This document shows positions 1-11,601 of a DNA stretch of 64,000 nucleotides, piece after piece. This DNA comes from Metellina segmentata (lineage: Eukaryota; Arthropoda; Arachnida; Araneae; Tetragnathidae). The DNA lies in NCBI GenBank assembly GCA_947359465.1, contig OX375872.1:10114137-10178136 (forward strand). Reading direction: 5' to 3'. Made by a program: the position numbers and the translations under genes. Position 1 is the stretch's first letter. The number at the start of each line of letters is the position of its first letter. The notes under the pieces are model-generated. The model was not told the DNA's origin and searched no databases. It was given only the letters and a program-made list of their open reading frames with translations.

Positions 1-512
1 AGCAATGAGATTTGGCACACAGGTAGTCCAAATGTTATGCAATTTTTGAGTCTCGGCGAATTTTAAAATTCAATCTAGAAGATTTTTAAATGAATTCAAT
101 ACTTTTATTCTCCATCGATTTTTCAACGCGTTTCTTCCGAAGAAAAACCACCCGAATCTAGACTTTTCTACCCACGTCACCTTTCTGTCAGCCTTTGGAA
201 CCTTGCCAATATTTTTCATCACGGAAAACGCGGACAAGATTCTAAATTTATTTTTTTCCGTTTGAACTTTCATTTTGCCCCGAGGAAAATTTTTTTTTTC
301 CGTTTACGCTTCTATTTTGCGCCGAGAAATGATTTTCCAGCAGAGGATAAAAAAAAGCTTTAACTTTAGTTATGTAGGTTTTTTTTATCTCCTTGACCGT
401 TATAGATAGTGTAAAAATTTCAACGGATTTGAAATCTACGGAAAATGTTACACCAGATTATTACCTTACCATGGGCACGGGCAAGGGCCGGGCTAGCCAC
501 GCAGTGTCCTAG
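1..512 (+). mobile_element. Helitron, short non-autonomous copy (5' end beyond window)
   Basis: The end near 470-512 shows the features of a Helitron 3' terminus: a GC-rich GCACGGGCAA-type block, then GGCTAGCCACGCAGTG, ending in CTAG at 509-512. The same block, reverse-complemented, sits at 48224-48262. The first 100 nt (ATTTGGCACACAGGTAGT and after) match the 5' subterminal region of the Helitron ending at 53988. The true 5' end is therefore probably within about 100 nt before the window, making this a copy of roughly 0.6 kb without a Rep/helicase gene. Confidence 0.6.
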
Positions 513-1378
513 TACTTTAATAAAATAGCCTCATTATTTGTAATGGGTCTTTCATTCTTATCTCACGATCTCACTTCTTATCACGATCATTTGAGCACAT
601 TTTAAGGTAATTCTTACACATTTAGCGACAAGCCCACCCTAATTGTGAAAGATTGTGAAGAAAGCGGAACACGTGTTTTTGTTGGAAGAATGAAGGAAGG
701 TGATAGGGAGAGACCGGCAACAATAATAAGGATGCACAATACGGTGCTGCCGACCGGATTGTGAAAAAATTTAGGAGAAAGTGAGACAAATGTATTGGTT
801 GGAAGAAAGAAGGAATGTGCGAAGAAAGGTAAGGAAAAGACAGGAAAAAATAATAGATTTTTAGGTTACTTATTTATTAAACAGAACCTTAAGTTTACAA
901 ACACTTGCACATTCCAAAAATACTTTATGACGACATTCTTAAGATTTTTTTAAAATTCAAATATCATACCTGGAAATAACAAAGACGATGCCAAGAAATG
1001 TGATACTATTACAATAATCTGCTTTTTATATTAGAAAATAACCTACTCAAATTTGTTGTCAAAATTGAAATAAAGCTTCAGAGCATACCTGAGGCCAGTG
1101 TAACACTTTCGTCCGTCCAAATCAAGTATGTACTGCCAATGGAAACTTTAAAGCACTCAAGCACATTACACGGATATTTTAATCTTCGAATTTTAAAATA
1201 CGATAAATGAAATTTTGCATTGCTATGGCTTCATAAGTTCAACAATGAAATTCACAATTTTATGAATGATGATAATGTCTTCATCTGTACCATCTGAGCA
1301 TATGATCAGATAATAATAAGATTGAAGTACATCCACTTAAATGTTCATTGAATTACATAGTTTAGATTTGAAGCAGGG
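513..1378. other. AT-rich spacer, no gene recognised
   Basis: No coding or structural-RNA signal seen. A degraded two-copy direct repeat (ATTGTGAAGAAAGCGG / ATTGTGAAAAAATTTAG with following text) lies around 645-830. Confidence 0.5.
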
Positions 1379-1660
1379 TTTTAAGAATACACGTAGAGTA
1401 GCGGGGGAACCCTCATTATCTTCATTCGAGCAATTTTAACAGTGGAGGAAATTCAAAGATGAACCTAACGTCCTTCCTAAATTCAAATGCATAAAATTTG
1501 CATAATGGACCGTCTTCATGTTAAATTAAGTACCAACTTCATGCTTTTCAATAGGAATCCCTATTTCGACACACAATTTAACTTCAGATACGAAATTTCA
1601 TATTAAGTCTCACCGTTTCGAAGTTATGAGGACAGATAGATTGGAGCTCCTAATGTTAAA
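1379..1660 (+). repeat. Dispersed repeat A, copy 1
   Basis: About 200 nt here (from CCCTCATT...CATTCGAG through AATAGGAATCCCTATTTCGA) recurs in the same orientation at 57337-57540. There is no coding potential and no terminal repeats were identified, so the class is unknown. Confidence 0.6.
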
Positions 1661-2074
1661 TCAGTTTCATATACTTTTATGCTTATCTTCCTAAATAATA
1701 TTTCTATAGCGTTGATATTTTGTACCATGTTACTATTAAACAACCGAAACAAAATACACTTAATATTTTATTTAAAAAATAGTTTTAGTATGCAATAATA
1801 ATTAGTAAATTAATGTTTGAAAAATTTATGAATTGGAACCTTATTATATTTTGATGAGAATCGCGAATCAGAAAGACTTTAATATGACGATGCAAAGTTT
1901 CAGCTAATTTCGATAACTAGTTTTTGCACTACATTAAATTAATTATTTTTATTTTCTATTGAATGATAGATTTGAATTTGCTCTAGTATGAATAGTGCTC
2001 CTAGCAAAGGAGGTAATTCGTTTTTTCCGCGACAGTACACTACATAGATAGTGCATTTAGGGGGCCTTGTACCG

Positions 2075-2425
2075 TAAAAATGACCAACGTTTTAGATGTT
2101 TTTGGAGGGCAAAAAGTTCTACCCACTTTGTAGAGCTGTCTTCAACGATGAAAATCCACTTTTTTCATCCGATGATTCAGGTAGGGGACCAAACAGGTCG
2201 ATTGCCAGAGTTTCGAAACACAGAGAATAGACTGGCGTTTTTAACAATCCTGCAGGTTTCTTATTGCTTGGTTTAAATCTGTTACACTCGGGGCAGGTTT
2301 TTACATAATCAGTGATGTATTCACGCAATCCAAGGAAGTAATATCTGTTTGAAATTCTGTGAAATGTGCCTTCTGCACCATAATGTCCAGCTGTTGGGGC
2401 ATCATGATATTATTTCATAACTCTT
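2075..2425 (-). pseudogene. Ty3-type integrase N-terminal fragment
   Basis: Contains an H2C2 zinc-binding domain (AGHYGAEGTFHRI... then TCPECNRFKP) and the beginning of the catalytic core (ETLAIDLFGPLPES, with the first catalytic Asp). After a frameshift near 2160 it continues as WIFIVEDSSTKWVELFAL down to about 2090. The remaining core with the other two acidic residues is missing. Confidence 0.75.
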
Positions 2426-2759
2426 TCGCGTTCATGGTTTGAGGATCGCTAACTGCGCTTCTTCTGACTCAGAATCAGACTGAAGATTCTTTCGTATTCC
2501 GTCAATAATACATTTTGTTCCTTTCTCTGGTGTGGGTTTAGATTTTCACCTTCGTTTGGTCGAAGTAGTGTTGAATTCATAAACTGGTTTCCACAGAGTT
2601 ACAAGATTGATCTATAACTTCTAATTGAAGAGGACAAGAATTTTCTGGTATGTTTTCCACGGTGTTGGATAAATGGTCTTGAACTTCTAGCTGAGTTTGA
2701 CAGAGATTTGCTGAGGTATCGCTTACCACCATGTCGGAAGAATGGTCTTGAACTTCTGG

Positions 2760-3140
2760 TCAAAGTACACCAGGACTCGCTGGGACAGTGGATTTCACAA
2801 ATGTGAAACTTTTATCGGGTCTATCACAGAAGAACCAGGAATGGTCTTTCAGATTCAGGACAATTCCAGGCTTTTCTATGAAATCAATTCTAAGCAGAGT
2901 ATGGTTTCTCCGTGCTTCTGGAATAGCAAAAATTGGTAGTGAAAAGATTCTATCTTCCAGACAGATACTAACATATGCTTTAAGTACCTCCTTTGTTGTC
3001 GGGCTGCCTTCGGCGTGAGTCGTTGTAAGATGTGTTCTTTGGAAATGGGTTCCTTGTTCTTTCAGCAGGTGGTAAATAATTGCACTAGCAATAGAATGAG
3101 CAATAGAATAGCAATAGAATCTGCATATGCCGTACCACAC
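2760..3140 (-). pseudogene. Ty3-type protease-region remnant
   Basis: The open segment ends with a stretch typical of the C-terminal half of the aspartic protease domain of Ty3 elements in arthropods (FAIPEARRNHTLLRIDFIEK then GIVLNLKDHSWFF). The catalytic D(S/T)G triad upstream is not preserved in a readable frame. Downstream, in the same orientation, lies an LRPNEGENLNPHQRK-like stretch (about 2600-2490) that normally precedes RT. Confidence 0.65.
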
Positions 3141-3153
3141 AGTCCGTTAACAT

Positions 3154-3330
3154 TCACAGTAAGAATCGCCATCCGACGCGGTGTTGAAAGACTAAGCTGT
3201 TTACTACTGAAACGACTGGTATTCTTTTTGTCAGACCTGGAACAATTCGGACAGTTTGACTTAATGTACCTTGGTGTGCCACAAGCATAGCAATAAACAG
3301 TTGGTGTTCTTCCTTAGGCTTCTCGTATTT
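3154..3330 (-). pseudogene. Retroviral-type zinc knuckle remnant with His-to-Tyr change
   Basis: Minus-strand translation near 3290-3250 gives C-x2-C-x4-Y-x4-C (CYACGTPRYIKSNC), a nucleocapsid zinc knuckle whose His is replaced by Tyr (TAC for CAC). It sits between Gag and protease, as expected for Ty3-type elements. The long open frame on this strand (3390-3154) is in a different phase. Confidence 0.6.
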
Positions 3331-3740
3331 TCTGTCCTGGAACTCCTTCCTCGTAGAGTTGAATGTGGGATATTCTTCTTTCGTTTTCACATGAACGGTC
3401 TCTTAGTATTAACAGCTAGAAATCTTTCCTTGTCTGAGACTTTGTATGCGTCCAGTTTTTCCATAAGGCAAGTTGGTGAGATAATGTCTCCCCATTCATC
3501 CAAAAATTGTTCTTTGAATGTGGTGGACACTTTTTCTTGATTTGATAAGTTATCATCACGTCTTTCAACCTTTCAAAAGTATTTACATTCACTTCCCTAA
3601 TACAATTCTAAGAATAACTACGCAGTTCAAAATAAAAATCATTCCATGTACCTTCAGGATTCTTTTTATGAGTTGCAAATAGCTACAGAAAACGTTCGGC
3701 ACTCAACTTGAATCTTTTCAGTAAGATTATCTTTAATGAA

Positions 3741-4379
3741 TTAGTAATCTTCTGCTTTTTCATCTGGTTCCCTAGCAATGATTTTCGCTAAATCACTGGG
3801 AAGGACTTCCACTAAATATGCAACCCATTGGTTTTCCGTAACCTTTAGAAATTTTAATTGTCTTTCAAAGAAATTGAGAAGGAGAGACATGTCGTCTTCT
3901 TTTGGGTTGAAGTTTGGGATAAACTTTTTCAGTTCAAATTTTGGTTGGTAGACGGTGATAACGGAAAACTCTGTTGAGATCGAGGACAACTTTTGGATTT
4001 CAAGTTTCAACCGAAGTAGTTCCAAGTTCACGAGCTCTTGCCTTTTCAATTTTTCTTGTTCAATTGATTTTTTCCTTTGCAAAAAATTCATTCCTGCTCA
4101 ATTACTTTTTCTTCAGCAATTCGTTCCTGCGCAACTACTTTTTCTTTAGCAATTCGTTTCTTGTACTACTTTTTCTTTAACAATTTGTTCATCTATTACA
4201 CTGGCGAATAAATTCTTAGTGAGTTCTTCATCGTAGTTGTCAGAATTGACAATTAAATCCCTCAATTGGATAACTTTCGGATTGTCATCTACGTCCAAGA
4301 CCAATTCATGTGCCAACAATCGTAAGTCATCCTTGCGACCTTTTGCAAGGGTAAGACATGATTGTAGTCTAGTTTGCAA
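3741..4379 (-). pseudogene. Ty3-type Gag remnant (two frames)
   Basis: Two minus-strand open segments (4379-4146 and 4091-3741) encode consecutive Gag pieces. The first has the SAP-like N-terminal pattern LRLLAHEL...LRDLIVNSDNYDEE. The second has a charged coiled segment, then FIPNFNPKEDDMSLLLNFFE, a capsid-like motif common to arthropod Ty3 Gag proteins. They are separated by a frame change near 4100-4140, where degenerate direct repeats (TTTTTCTT...CAATTCGTTCCTG) expanded. The Gag continues into 3540-3400 in another frame (WGDIISPTCLMEKLDAYKVSD). Confidence 0.7.
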
Positions 4380-4380
4380 G

Positions 4381-6680
4381 TTCTGGAATTACGGAAAAAT
4401 TTTACTATCTAGAGAAGTTTTGGGATCAGTTTTATTGTTCGTAAAGTTTTTTTTTTCAAACAAGCCCCTTGATATAAATCAATAATTTTTCCCCTTAACA
4501 TCAACACCAAATATTTAAACTGTTTTGATTAACGTAATATTCAAAATGATAAATGAAAAACCTCATCTGAAAAAAACATAATATAATTCATACTAAATAA
4601 GAGTTGCTTTTAAAATGATAATGAAACCTAATCAAACACACGAAATGTAATTAATAAATGCTTAAGGAAAGCAATGCAAAAAATGAGTCTTATTCTTAAT
4701 TATGCATAATGGTTTCTGGATAATAAATATTGTAACCTAAGTAATACGATCAGAAATACAGATTCAACAACGATAGTATTATTAATTATCCGAACAATGA
4801 ATCTTCCATGAAAGTGAAGCATATAAAAGAAAAGTTTCATTCATATATTAAAAGAGGAAAGAAATTGTGATAACGAAATGCAGACTATGAGTGAGTTATA
4901 ACAACATTCACTGGAACTGCTGAGAGTGAAAAAAAAATGAATGTATCAGGGAATTCTCAAGGTCATTTGTTTCTATCTGCGTGCGTGCACAAAGAATTAC
5001 ATTCGTTCACAAAAACGATATTACACTTCAATAGCAGGAAAATATATTATTTATTGAAATAGGAAGATTTTAAAAATGAGCTATCATATACGTATATATA
5101 TTCAAAAAACACAAAATAGTAATATTAGTTCAAGTTATATGCATTGGAAAAACTGAAATCAAATTTCTCTACATAAACACATTACTAAAATCAAGACAAT
5201 CCCTATACCAAATACTGATATCAATTTTAAAAAAATAACGAAAATCAATTTCACAAATTACTGAAAGCAGGGTGATATCTTTTGACACAATTTTGTCTGG
5301 ATGACTACTACTTTTAAATTGTTATCGAAAACAAAACAATGCAACTTATAATTTTCAAGATCGAAAATAGCAACACAAAACAAAAGAACTGATCCGAAAT
5401 TTTCTGTTTGAAGCTCTTCGATGATATATCCGACACAAATGGATACTTTTGGGTACCTGGGAATTAAATAAGCCTAACCTCCCAACTCGAAAACGAAACA
5501 CATCGGACAGTTGGACGCCATTTTGTAGCGTAACAGGATTCAAATAACTAATCATCGGGGCGATTTTGATATTTAATGACACAAAACATTACATACAAGT
5601 CACGAAACACCAGAAAAGAAACAATTATAAGGTAAACATATTAATTTCTGGGGATTAACGAAGCCAGAAGTGTTCATTGCTCGAGTGCTAGGTTTAAAAA
5701 AAAAAAAAAAAAACTGATGTATTTCTAATAATCATGAATCTCCATAACTCCAATAAGTGGCGTTAGGAGTGATGTAAGGTTAGGAGAGTGTTACAGTTGT
5801 TTTTTGTTACAGTTGTTGTTGACGCATTTGTTAACTTTGTGTATAGAATAAAAAGATCTAGAAATTATAATGGATTATGCCTGATCTTTTTATATACATA
5901 GTAGTATATGTTATAAAAATATTTGTAAAAAATAATTAACAGTATTACATGCAAACCCAAGCAAAAAATTATGAGAAAAACTTCAAGGAAAATAAGAAAA
6001 AATATTTTAAAACGTTGAAACATCCTTTTTCACTGTTATAAAATTTTGAATTAGTTGAATTAAACTTTTAGCTTATCGCATAAGTAAAAATGATTTCTTT
6101 ACTTTTGTATTGCATATTTGTGTTTTGGAATAAAGTAGACTAAAACATTTGTACGTAATGTAAAATCAAAAATATCTGTTCACACCCTTTAGTTTGAAAA
6201 CAACCAATTTTTTATTACATATGACGGTGAATAGTGCAAATAATAGCATTTCACTTTTTACTTAAGCTTCCGTATTAATATTAAGCGACTCTACTTTTAT
6301 TAAAAAAGAAACACACGGTAAAAAATATTTTAAAACTCCAACTGCTTCCAATTCGAACTTTCAAATCTAACACGTGTAAATCAAAAATGAATTACGAGAT
6401 CATCTACGTTAAGAGATTCTTTGTATATACCCCCTCTGTGTGTGTGATATCAGTTAAAATACAAACCACTTTAAAAAGAAGATAGCGTCACAAGAATGGC
6501 AGAACTGTCCTTGATATGGGGCAACAGACACGTGTACTCCTAAAACGCGCACAATGATTCCTAGCTTTCCCGAAAGGATATACAAACTCCTATTGCTGTT
6601 GTATCAACCCTCTGAGCATCTGATACTTCCGAGAAGTGTTGTTTTTATCCCACTACACACTTAATGACTAAATAACCTTC
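4381..6680. other. AT-rich spacer, no gene recognised
   Basis: No conserved frame on either strand. Contains a poly(A) run at about 5697-5712. The 5355-5582 minus-strand frame shows no known motif. Confidence 0.5.
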
Positions 6681-6689
6681 TAAAGGATC

Positions 6690-7030
6690 CATGGCATCTT
6701 TCAATCCTCACAATAAGAGATTAGATTCGTTCTTTCCATGGAATAGAATTTTTGAAACGATTATACTGACTCTGTAGAAGAGAATTCTTTGGAAATATCA
6801 ATTGCTCCTTCTCTTAGATAGAATACTTAACGAAGATTCTATTGCTCCTTTCCTTAAATCAAAACCCGTTGGAAAGTTTCTCTAGCTCATTTCCTTATAA
6901 TATGAATGATTCTATTTTTCATTTCCTTGTAAAATAATTTTTCGGAAAGGTATCATCTCTCTATAACAGAATATTCTATTGCCCTTTACTATAGAATTCT
7001 TTGGAATGATTTTATTCTTCAAGAAGATAA
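6690..7030 (+). repeat. Minisatellite family B, about 50-bp units
   Basis: Imperfect tandem units built on TAGAATCCTTTGGAAAGATT followed by CTATTGCTCCTTTCCTTA. Preceded at about 6663 by ATGACTAAATAACCTTCTAA, which also precedes the related array at 29000. Related arrays lie at about 20650-20880 and 29030-29340, and inverted at 34170-34330 and 36200-36490. The arrays are therefore carried by a dispersed element. Confidence 0.65.
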
Positions 7031-7122
7031 AATATGGTTAGAAGTCATACAGGGAAAACTGCAGATCGTAAGGTGGAATTATGCATGTGTACCTTCAGAG
7101 GGTTAATACGTAAGCCTATTAA

Positions 7123-7328
7123 CCCTGTGGTTTGAACGAGATATCTTGTCCATCAAGATCTGACCAAGTTTACTATAATAAGTATCTCGTCATCAAAATA
7201 TTACCCATTTTTTTTCAAGGTAGACGAGAATAAGATCTGGCCAGTTTTCTTCTATTGACGAGGTGTCTCGTACATCAAGATCTGCTCAGTTTTTCTAATG
7301 ACGAGACACCAAAGAACCACAAGGAGAG
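7123..7328. mobile_element. TTAA-flanked MITE C, copy 1 (piggyBac-like ends)
   Basis: Flanked by TTAA at 7119-7122 and 7329-7332. The ends are CCCTGTGGTTTGAACGAGA on the left and, inverted, CTCTCCTTGTGGTTCTTTG on the right. The interior is made of repeats of a GACGAGATATCTCGTC-like palindrome with ATCAAGATCTGGTCAG. TTAA target sites with CCCT-type termini fit piggyBac-derived MITEs. Two relatives are at 36577 and 45895. Confidence 0.6.
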
Positions 7329-7332
7329 TTAA

Positions 7333-8130
7333 ATGATTTTGAATTATGTGTGGCAGAAACACTCGGCCCGCAAATCGGATTCAGCCTGCGAAGGTCGACA
7401 TACATTCATATTGGACTAGTCTAGAAAATATTATTTTCATTCTATTCCGTGTTTACAAAAATTACTAGCTAAACTCTGAAAGGTAGATATAAGAATCTCG
7501 GTGACAGAAAAAATATTCAAATTGAGTTATAAGACGCAGGTAGACCATTACTTCATGTCTGAGAACATGAAGTCAAGCTTCATTTTTCCTTAAAGGACTA
7601 GAGACCAACGAATCTGAAACAAAGTATGCGCCAATCCGGCCGCCATAGGAGATGATGGATCTTCAAGGTTTAACGAAGTATCGTCAATCTAGAGCAACAT
7701 CTCATCAACTGACAACAAAGTTACTTTCTGTACAGCTGTTGAAAAATTAGTTTATAGGTTAAAAAATAAAACAAGCATTTTGATTTTATATTTTTTAAAC
7801 AGAGCATTCTGCTACTCCAGTGCGATGTCAATTCACCTACTTACCAAACAATCGATTAAAAGTTTAATTCTTTCGATTTATTTAACGATTGATTATTGTA
7901 CTCTAACAATTTTTAGTCTCGTTGTCACTTTTTTATCATTTGACAATAATAGCTGATGTTCTCTTTTTAGAAACACCGGGTTCATTCTTTTGATCCAACT
8001 TCAATAGCCAGTGGCATTAACAAAATGTTCTAACATTTAATTCTCTTCAAAAAGAGTTGTTAACGGTTAATTTGATGCAACACTTTTATTTCAACTTTCT
8101 TCGCAAACTTCGAGAAACCCTCATGAAGCC
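7333..8130. other. Spacer, no gene recognised
   Basis: No coding motif, tandem repeat or terminal repeat recognised on either strand. Confidence 0.45.
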
Positions 8131-8135
8131 TGGTG

Positions 8136-8480
8136 GGAGCCGCGGTAGCCCAGTTGGAAGTTTAGACTACGCCAGGTACAGCAGTTGTGCCATGATCGCG
8201 CCAAGAAAGAGTTACAACAGTCTTACCTTGAAAGTTATTACAATCGCTGCGACAATGAGAATCGCGCTTGTTATATCTATAGTCAAAAGGTTAAAGAGGG
8301 TGTGTTGAATCCCGTGGTCTAAAATGTCACCAAGTTGGCGTGGAAGTTTGGAGAGTGGTGTGCCAGTACAGGTGTTGTTCTCGTCATCTGACCATAGATC
8401 TAAATTACGAGGCGTAGTCCTTAGATCTTCCCCATGGGATTGGTCACCGCACTTCGCCCAAAATAAATGTGTTGTTTCAG
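8136..8480 (+). repeat. tRNA-derived SINE, head type 1, interrupted copy
   Basis: Head begins GCCGCGGTAGCCCAGTTGG (A box at 8146-8157). It then diverges for about 150 nt before the shared SINE body resumes at about 8325 (GGCGTGGAAGTTTGGAGAG, CATCTGACCATAG). The interruption is either an insertion or an older fusion of two fragments. Confidence 0.7.
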
Positions 8481-9056
8481 AGCGACGTTTATTAATTACC
8501 TATCACACCTGTCTTTTAACAATGGGTTGGTAATTTGAATTCCTGTTCTCGTAAACTAAATATACGTATTTATCTATCAAAAAGAGAACTAGTCTCAATT
8601 AAATGTGAACCAAAAGGAAAAGTTGATAACAATTTTTAATCCTAATCCTTTTGGTTTCGCACCATTTGCAATCTTTCTATGCATTTCTGATTTTAGTGAC
8701 AGAAAAGAAATATTGAAGGCCGACGAGATAAACAACGATCCATAAAATTATGTCAATTGTCGTTTCACAATAAGGAAAAATATTTACGTTCCAAATGTAG
8801 AAATGTAGAATGTTGCTCTTCACTCACCAGAGATAGTGTTCATTTTATAATTTTATATTATACAATGCAACTCTTTTCATCCGCCTTATTAAATCACAGA
8901 CGAGAAAACAGTTTCAATCAAGCTTTAACAATCTCTCTTCCGTGTCAACAAAACTCATTACATGTGTAGGTAATAAACACTCAACCAATGGAACGTGCTA
9001 TTGGCGACAGTTCAGGGGTAACACCACGTCATGTTGAAACAGATGAGGTATAGTAG

Positions 9057-9175
9057 TTTAATTAACGTCGTATTAGAGTAACACAACGGACTATTGAAGA
9101 CGGTCCGGGATCAATCCTCTAGGGGAAAGATAACACTAAGTAATTTTGAGCACGATCAGATGACGAAATAGCCCA
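9057..9175 (-). repeat. SINE fragment (3' half)
   Basis: Minus-strand copy of the SINE 3' half: the AATTAACGTCGT tail, GGTCCGGGATCAATCC and the CAGATGACG block are recognisable. It ends where the next SINE head begins, so two SINEs lie back to back in opposite orientation. Confidence 0.7.
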
Positions 9176-9440
9176 GTTGGAAGAATAATGGATTAGCAAC
9201 CGGAGGTCAAAACAGTCAAAATCCGTCGTGTACGTGGGGCTGAAGATGTGTCGTGGCCGCAAGTGTCCTTATGTCGGTGGGATGTGGAAGTTTGGAGAGT
9301 CGGGTGCCAGCTTAGATAGGACCTCGTTATCTGACCGTTTTTTCGTGGTATTGTATCTTTCCTTGTGGCCCGGACCTTCGTCAACGTTGTGTTGCTCCAG
9401 TAGGACGTTAGTTAAAATTCCTACCTATCCGACGAAAGGT
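9168..9440 (+). repeat. tRNA-derived SINE, head type 1
   Basis: Nearly full copy: A box TAGCCCAGTTGG, GGATTAGCAACCGGAGG, a body with GTGGAAGTTTGGAGAGTCGG, and tail CCAGTAGGACGTTAGTTAAAATTCC. The B box is decayed. Confidence 0.75.
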
Positions 9441-9724
9441 GAGTATTTGGTACACGTGTGTTTGAACAGAAAGTTTGAAAACCTGAATAAAATGTATCTA
9501 GCAATTGACTGTCTTATAGCGGTCTTTCCACAGACAACAAATATCATACCTGAATATGTACTCGCGCATATGAGATGATAAACTAACATCACAGAGACGA
9601 GGCCAGAATGTATATCATTTTTGACATCCAAGATTCTGTTGACCCTGATCTTCTAACCTCTTTCTAACTCGAAACCATCATCAAACGGTCAGTCGTGTAT
9701 TTCACAGTTATGGTTTTACTTTTC

Positions 9725-11578
9725 TTATAGGATCAGATAGCTGGCCATTCAGGGACATCAGAAACGCAAGCGTAGCTTTTATTTACATTTGCTGAAAATG
9801 CTCTCAGTGCACAGCAACGGAAGCCATAACATGGATTACTGAAATCTCGTGAAAATTGTATCTTCGTGTAGAAAACTGCCCTGTAGTTGCCTCAAGTACA
9901 CAAACCTGTTCAAAATTTCCAACAGCTTTTTGAAAAGGCCAATTATTTTTCTTACTTGGATATTCATTCCTCTTGGAGGGTAGTTTTGTTTTCACGAGGT
10001 ATCTCCACATTAGTAAAATTGGCGAGATCATGATGAGCGAGATCTATCGTCATTGTCATGTCTTGATAAAGGACATAAGTCGTCAAAACCACTTTAAGTT
10101 TAATATAGGATTCCAGTGAGTACGGACTTCCTGAAAAGAAGTTTATATAGCTATCATGACTAATGACCAGGCATGTACTCAAAAATGATTACGAGGGAAT
10201 GTCAATTCACTCTCACCGCATATTTAATTCGTATGTTTAACATACCGATGCATGTTTTACTTGTGTGGTTAGTGAAACTTCATAGGAAAGCTGGCCATGC
10301 AGAGGTATCCAAAACGTAAGCGAGGCTTTTAATTAAATTTACTAATAATTTTCTCAGTGCTCAGCAACGGAATCCGTCGCGTGGCTTACTGAGATCCCTT
10401 ATGAAAATTGCATCTCGTTAAATATCTGATTTCATGGTTTTACGTCTTTGAGACTCATGTGTAATGAGTCTGGACTTTATGAAGATCTTTACATCATTAT
10501 CATGGCCAGGTATACAGTCAGAAATAATTTCGGGGTTTGTTCAGTTCTCTCACCATTTCTTTAATATATATGATTAATGTATCTGTTAATGCTAAAGTGC
10601 AGTAATAAGTTATTCTGCAGATTATCCAGGTAATGTGCAGGTTCACTAAGGTAATCCGTTAAAGTGCCGAAAATTATTTCATTTCTCAAATTACCTAGGT
10701 AATCTGCAAAATACCTAGATGATCTGCATATTCCCTACTAGTCACTCGTTAAAGTGAAAATAAGATATTTTCTGGAACAACAGCAACGTTTCTGTACGCT
10801 TAAATTAACGTAATGTTATTTATTTATTTTTCGATATCTAAAGAATCAAGTTAATACAATCAAACAATCAACAAATTAGTTGATAGAATCAATCATCAAT
10901 CAATTAAAAAAGTATAATAGAAACGGTTTTAAATATTATTACAATTAAGGAAATTAACGTAATATTTATTTATATTTCGATGTCTAAAGAATTAAGTTAA
11001 TCATCAAGTTAGGCGAAACCAAACTCAAAGTGGGAGGGAGAGAAGGAAGGTGTAGGGAAAGGAACAAGAGAAACAAACTTTTGAACTTTAACGATACGGA
11101 AGTCGTTAATGTGCACATTACCTAGGTTAAATGCGGAAAACTTTTGATTCCGCACGTTAACGGAGCAACTCAGTTAATCTGCAGATCAGCTATGTAATGT
11201 GAACATTGACGGCTTTCGAGCTTTAGCGGTAACATATATACGTATATGTTTAATTGGTATGATTAACGTCTCTACGCATGTTCAACTTATGTGATTAATG
11301 AAACTTTGTAGGGGCCGTTTAGTGATATCAAAAACACAAGCGAAAATTTTGTTTACATTTGCTGAACATTTTCTCAGTGCTCAGCACCGAAATACGTCAC
11401 GTGGTTTACTGAGGTTCATAATAAAAATTATATTACGTTGAAACCTAATCCGATAGTTTTACGTCATTCTAATATAAGACTCTAGTCTAATGAGTTTGGA
11501 CTACCTGATGACGTTTACATCGCTTGCATGTCTCGGCATTCAGAAAATAATTTCAGGGGCTGTCCAGTCTTTTCTCTG
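9725..11578 (+). repeat. Long-unit repeat, three copies
   Basis: Blocks starting at about 9729, 10282 and 11307 share, in order, an AGCTGGCCATTCAGGGACATC-like start, CTCAGTGCTCAGCAACGGAA and TTACTGAGATC, then after a gap a TTTACATC..CATGTC..GG block. Spacing is about 553 and 1025 nt, the larger because a MITE (10588-11231) interrupts the second unit. No coding potential. The divergence suggests an old local duplication. Confidence 0.65.
10588..11231. mobile_element. MITE D (TTA-flanked, inverted ends)
   Basis: The left end TTAATGCTAAAGTGC... and right end ...GCTTTAGCGGTAA are inverted. Both sides carry subterminal CTGCAGATTA and AGGTAATGTG-type words in opposite orientation. A 3-bp TTA/TAA target would fit PIF/Harbinger-type elements, but no transposase is present to confirm this. 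Confidence 0.5.
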
Positions 11579-11601
11579 ATCTTTTTTTTTTGTATTGTTA
11601 A

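Larger units (their letters stand above)
2075..4380 (-). mobile_element. Degenerate Ty3/gypsy-type retrotransposon, internal deletion of RT/RNase H
   Basis: On the minus strand the order is Gag (4379-3400), a zinc knuckle (about 3290-3250), protease (about 3070-2770), the start of the RT-adjacent region (about 2600-2490), then directly the integrase zinc finger and core (about 2420-2075). Frameshifts and stops interrupt every part. The reverse transcriptase and RNase H modules, normally well over 1 kb, are absent between about 2490 and 2430. No LTRs were recognised at either side. The copy is dead. Confidence 0.75.
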
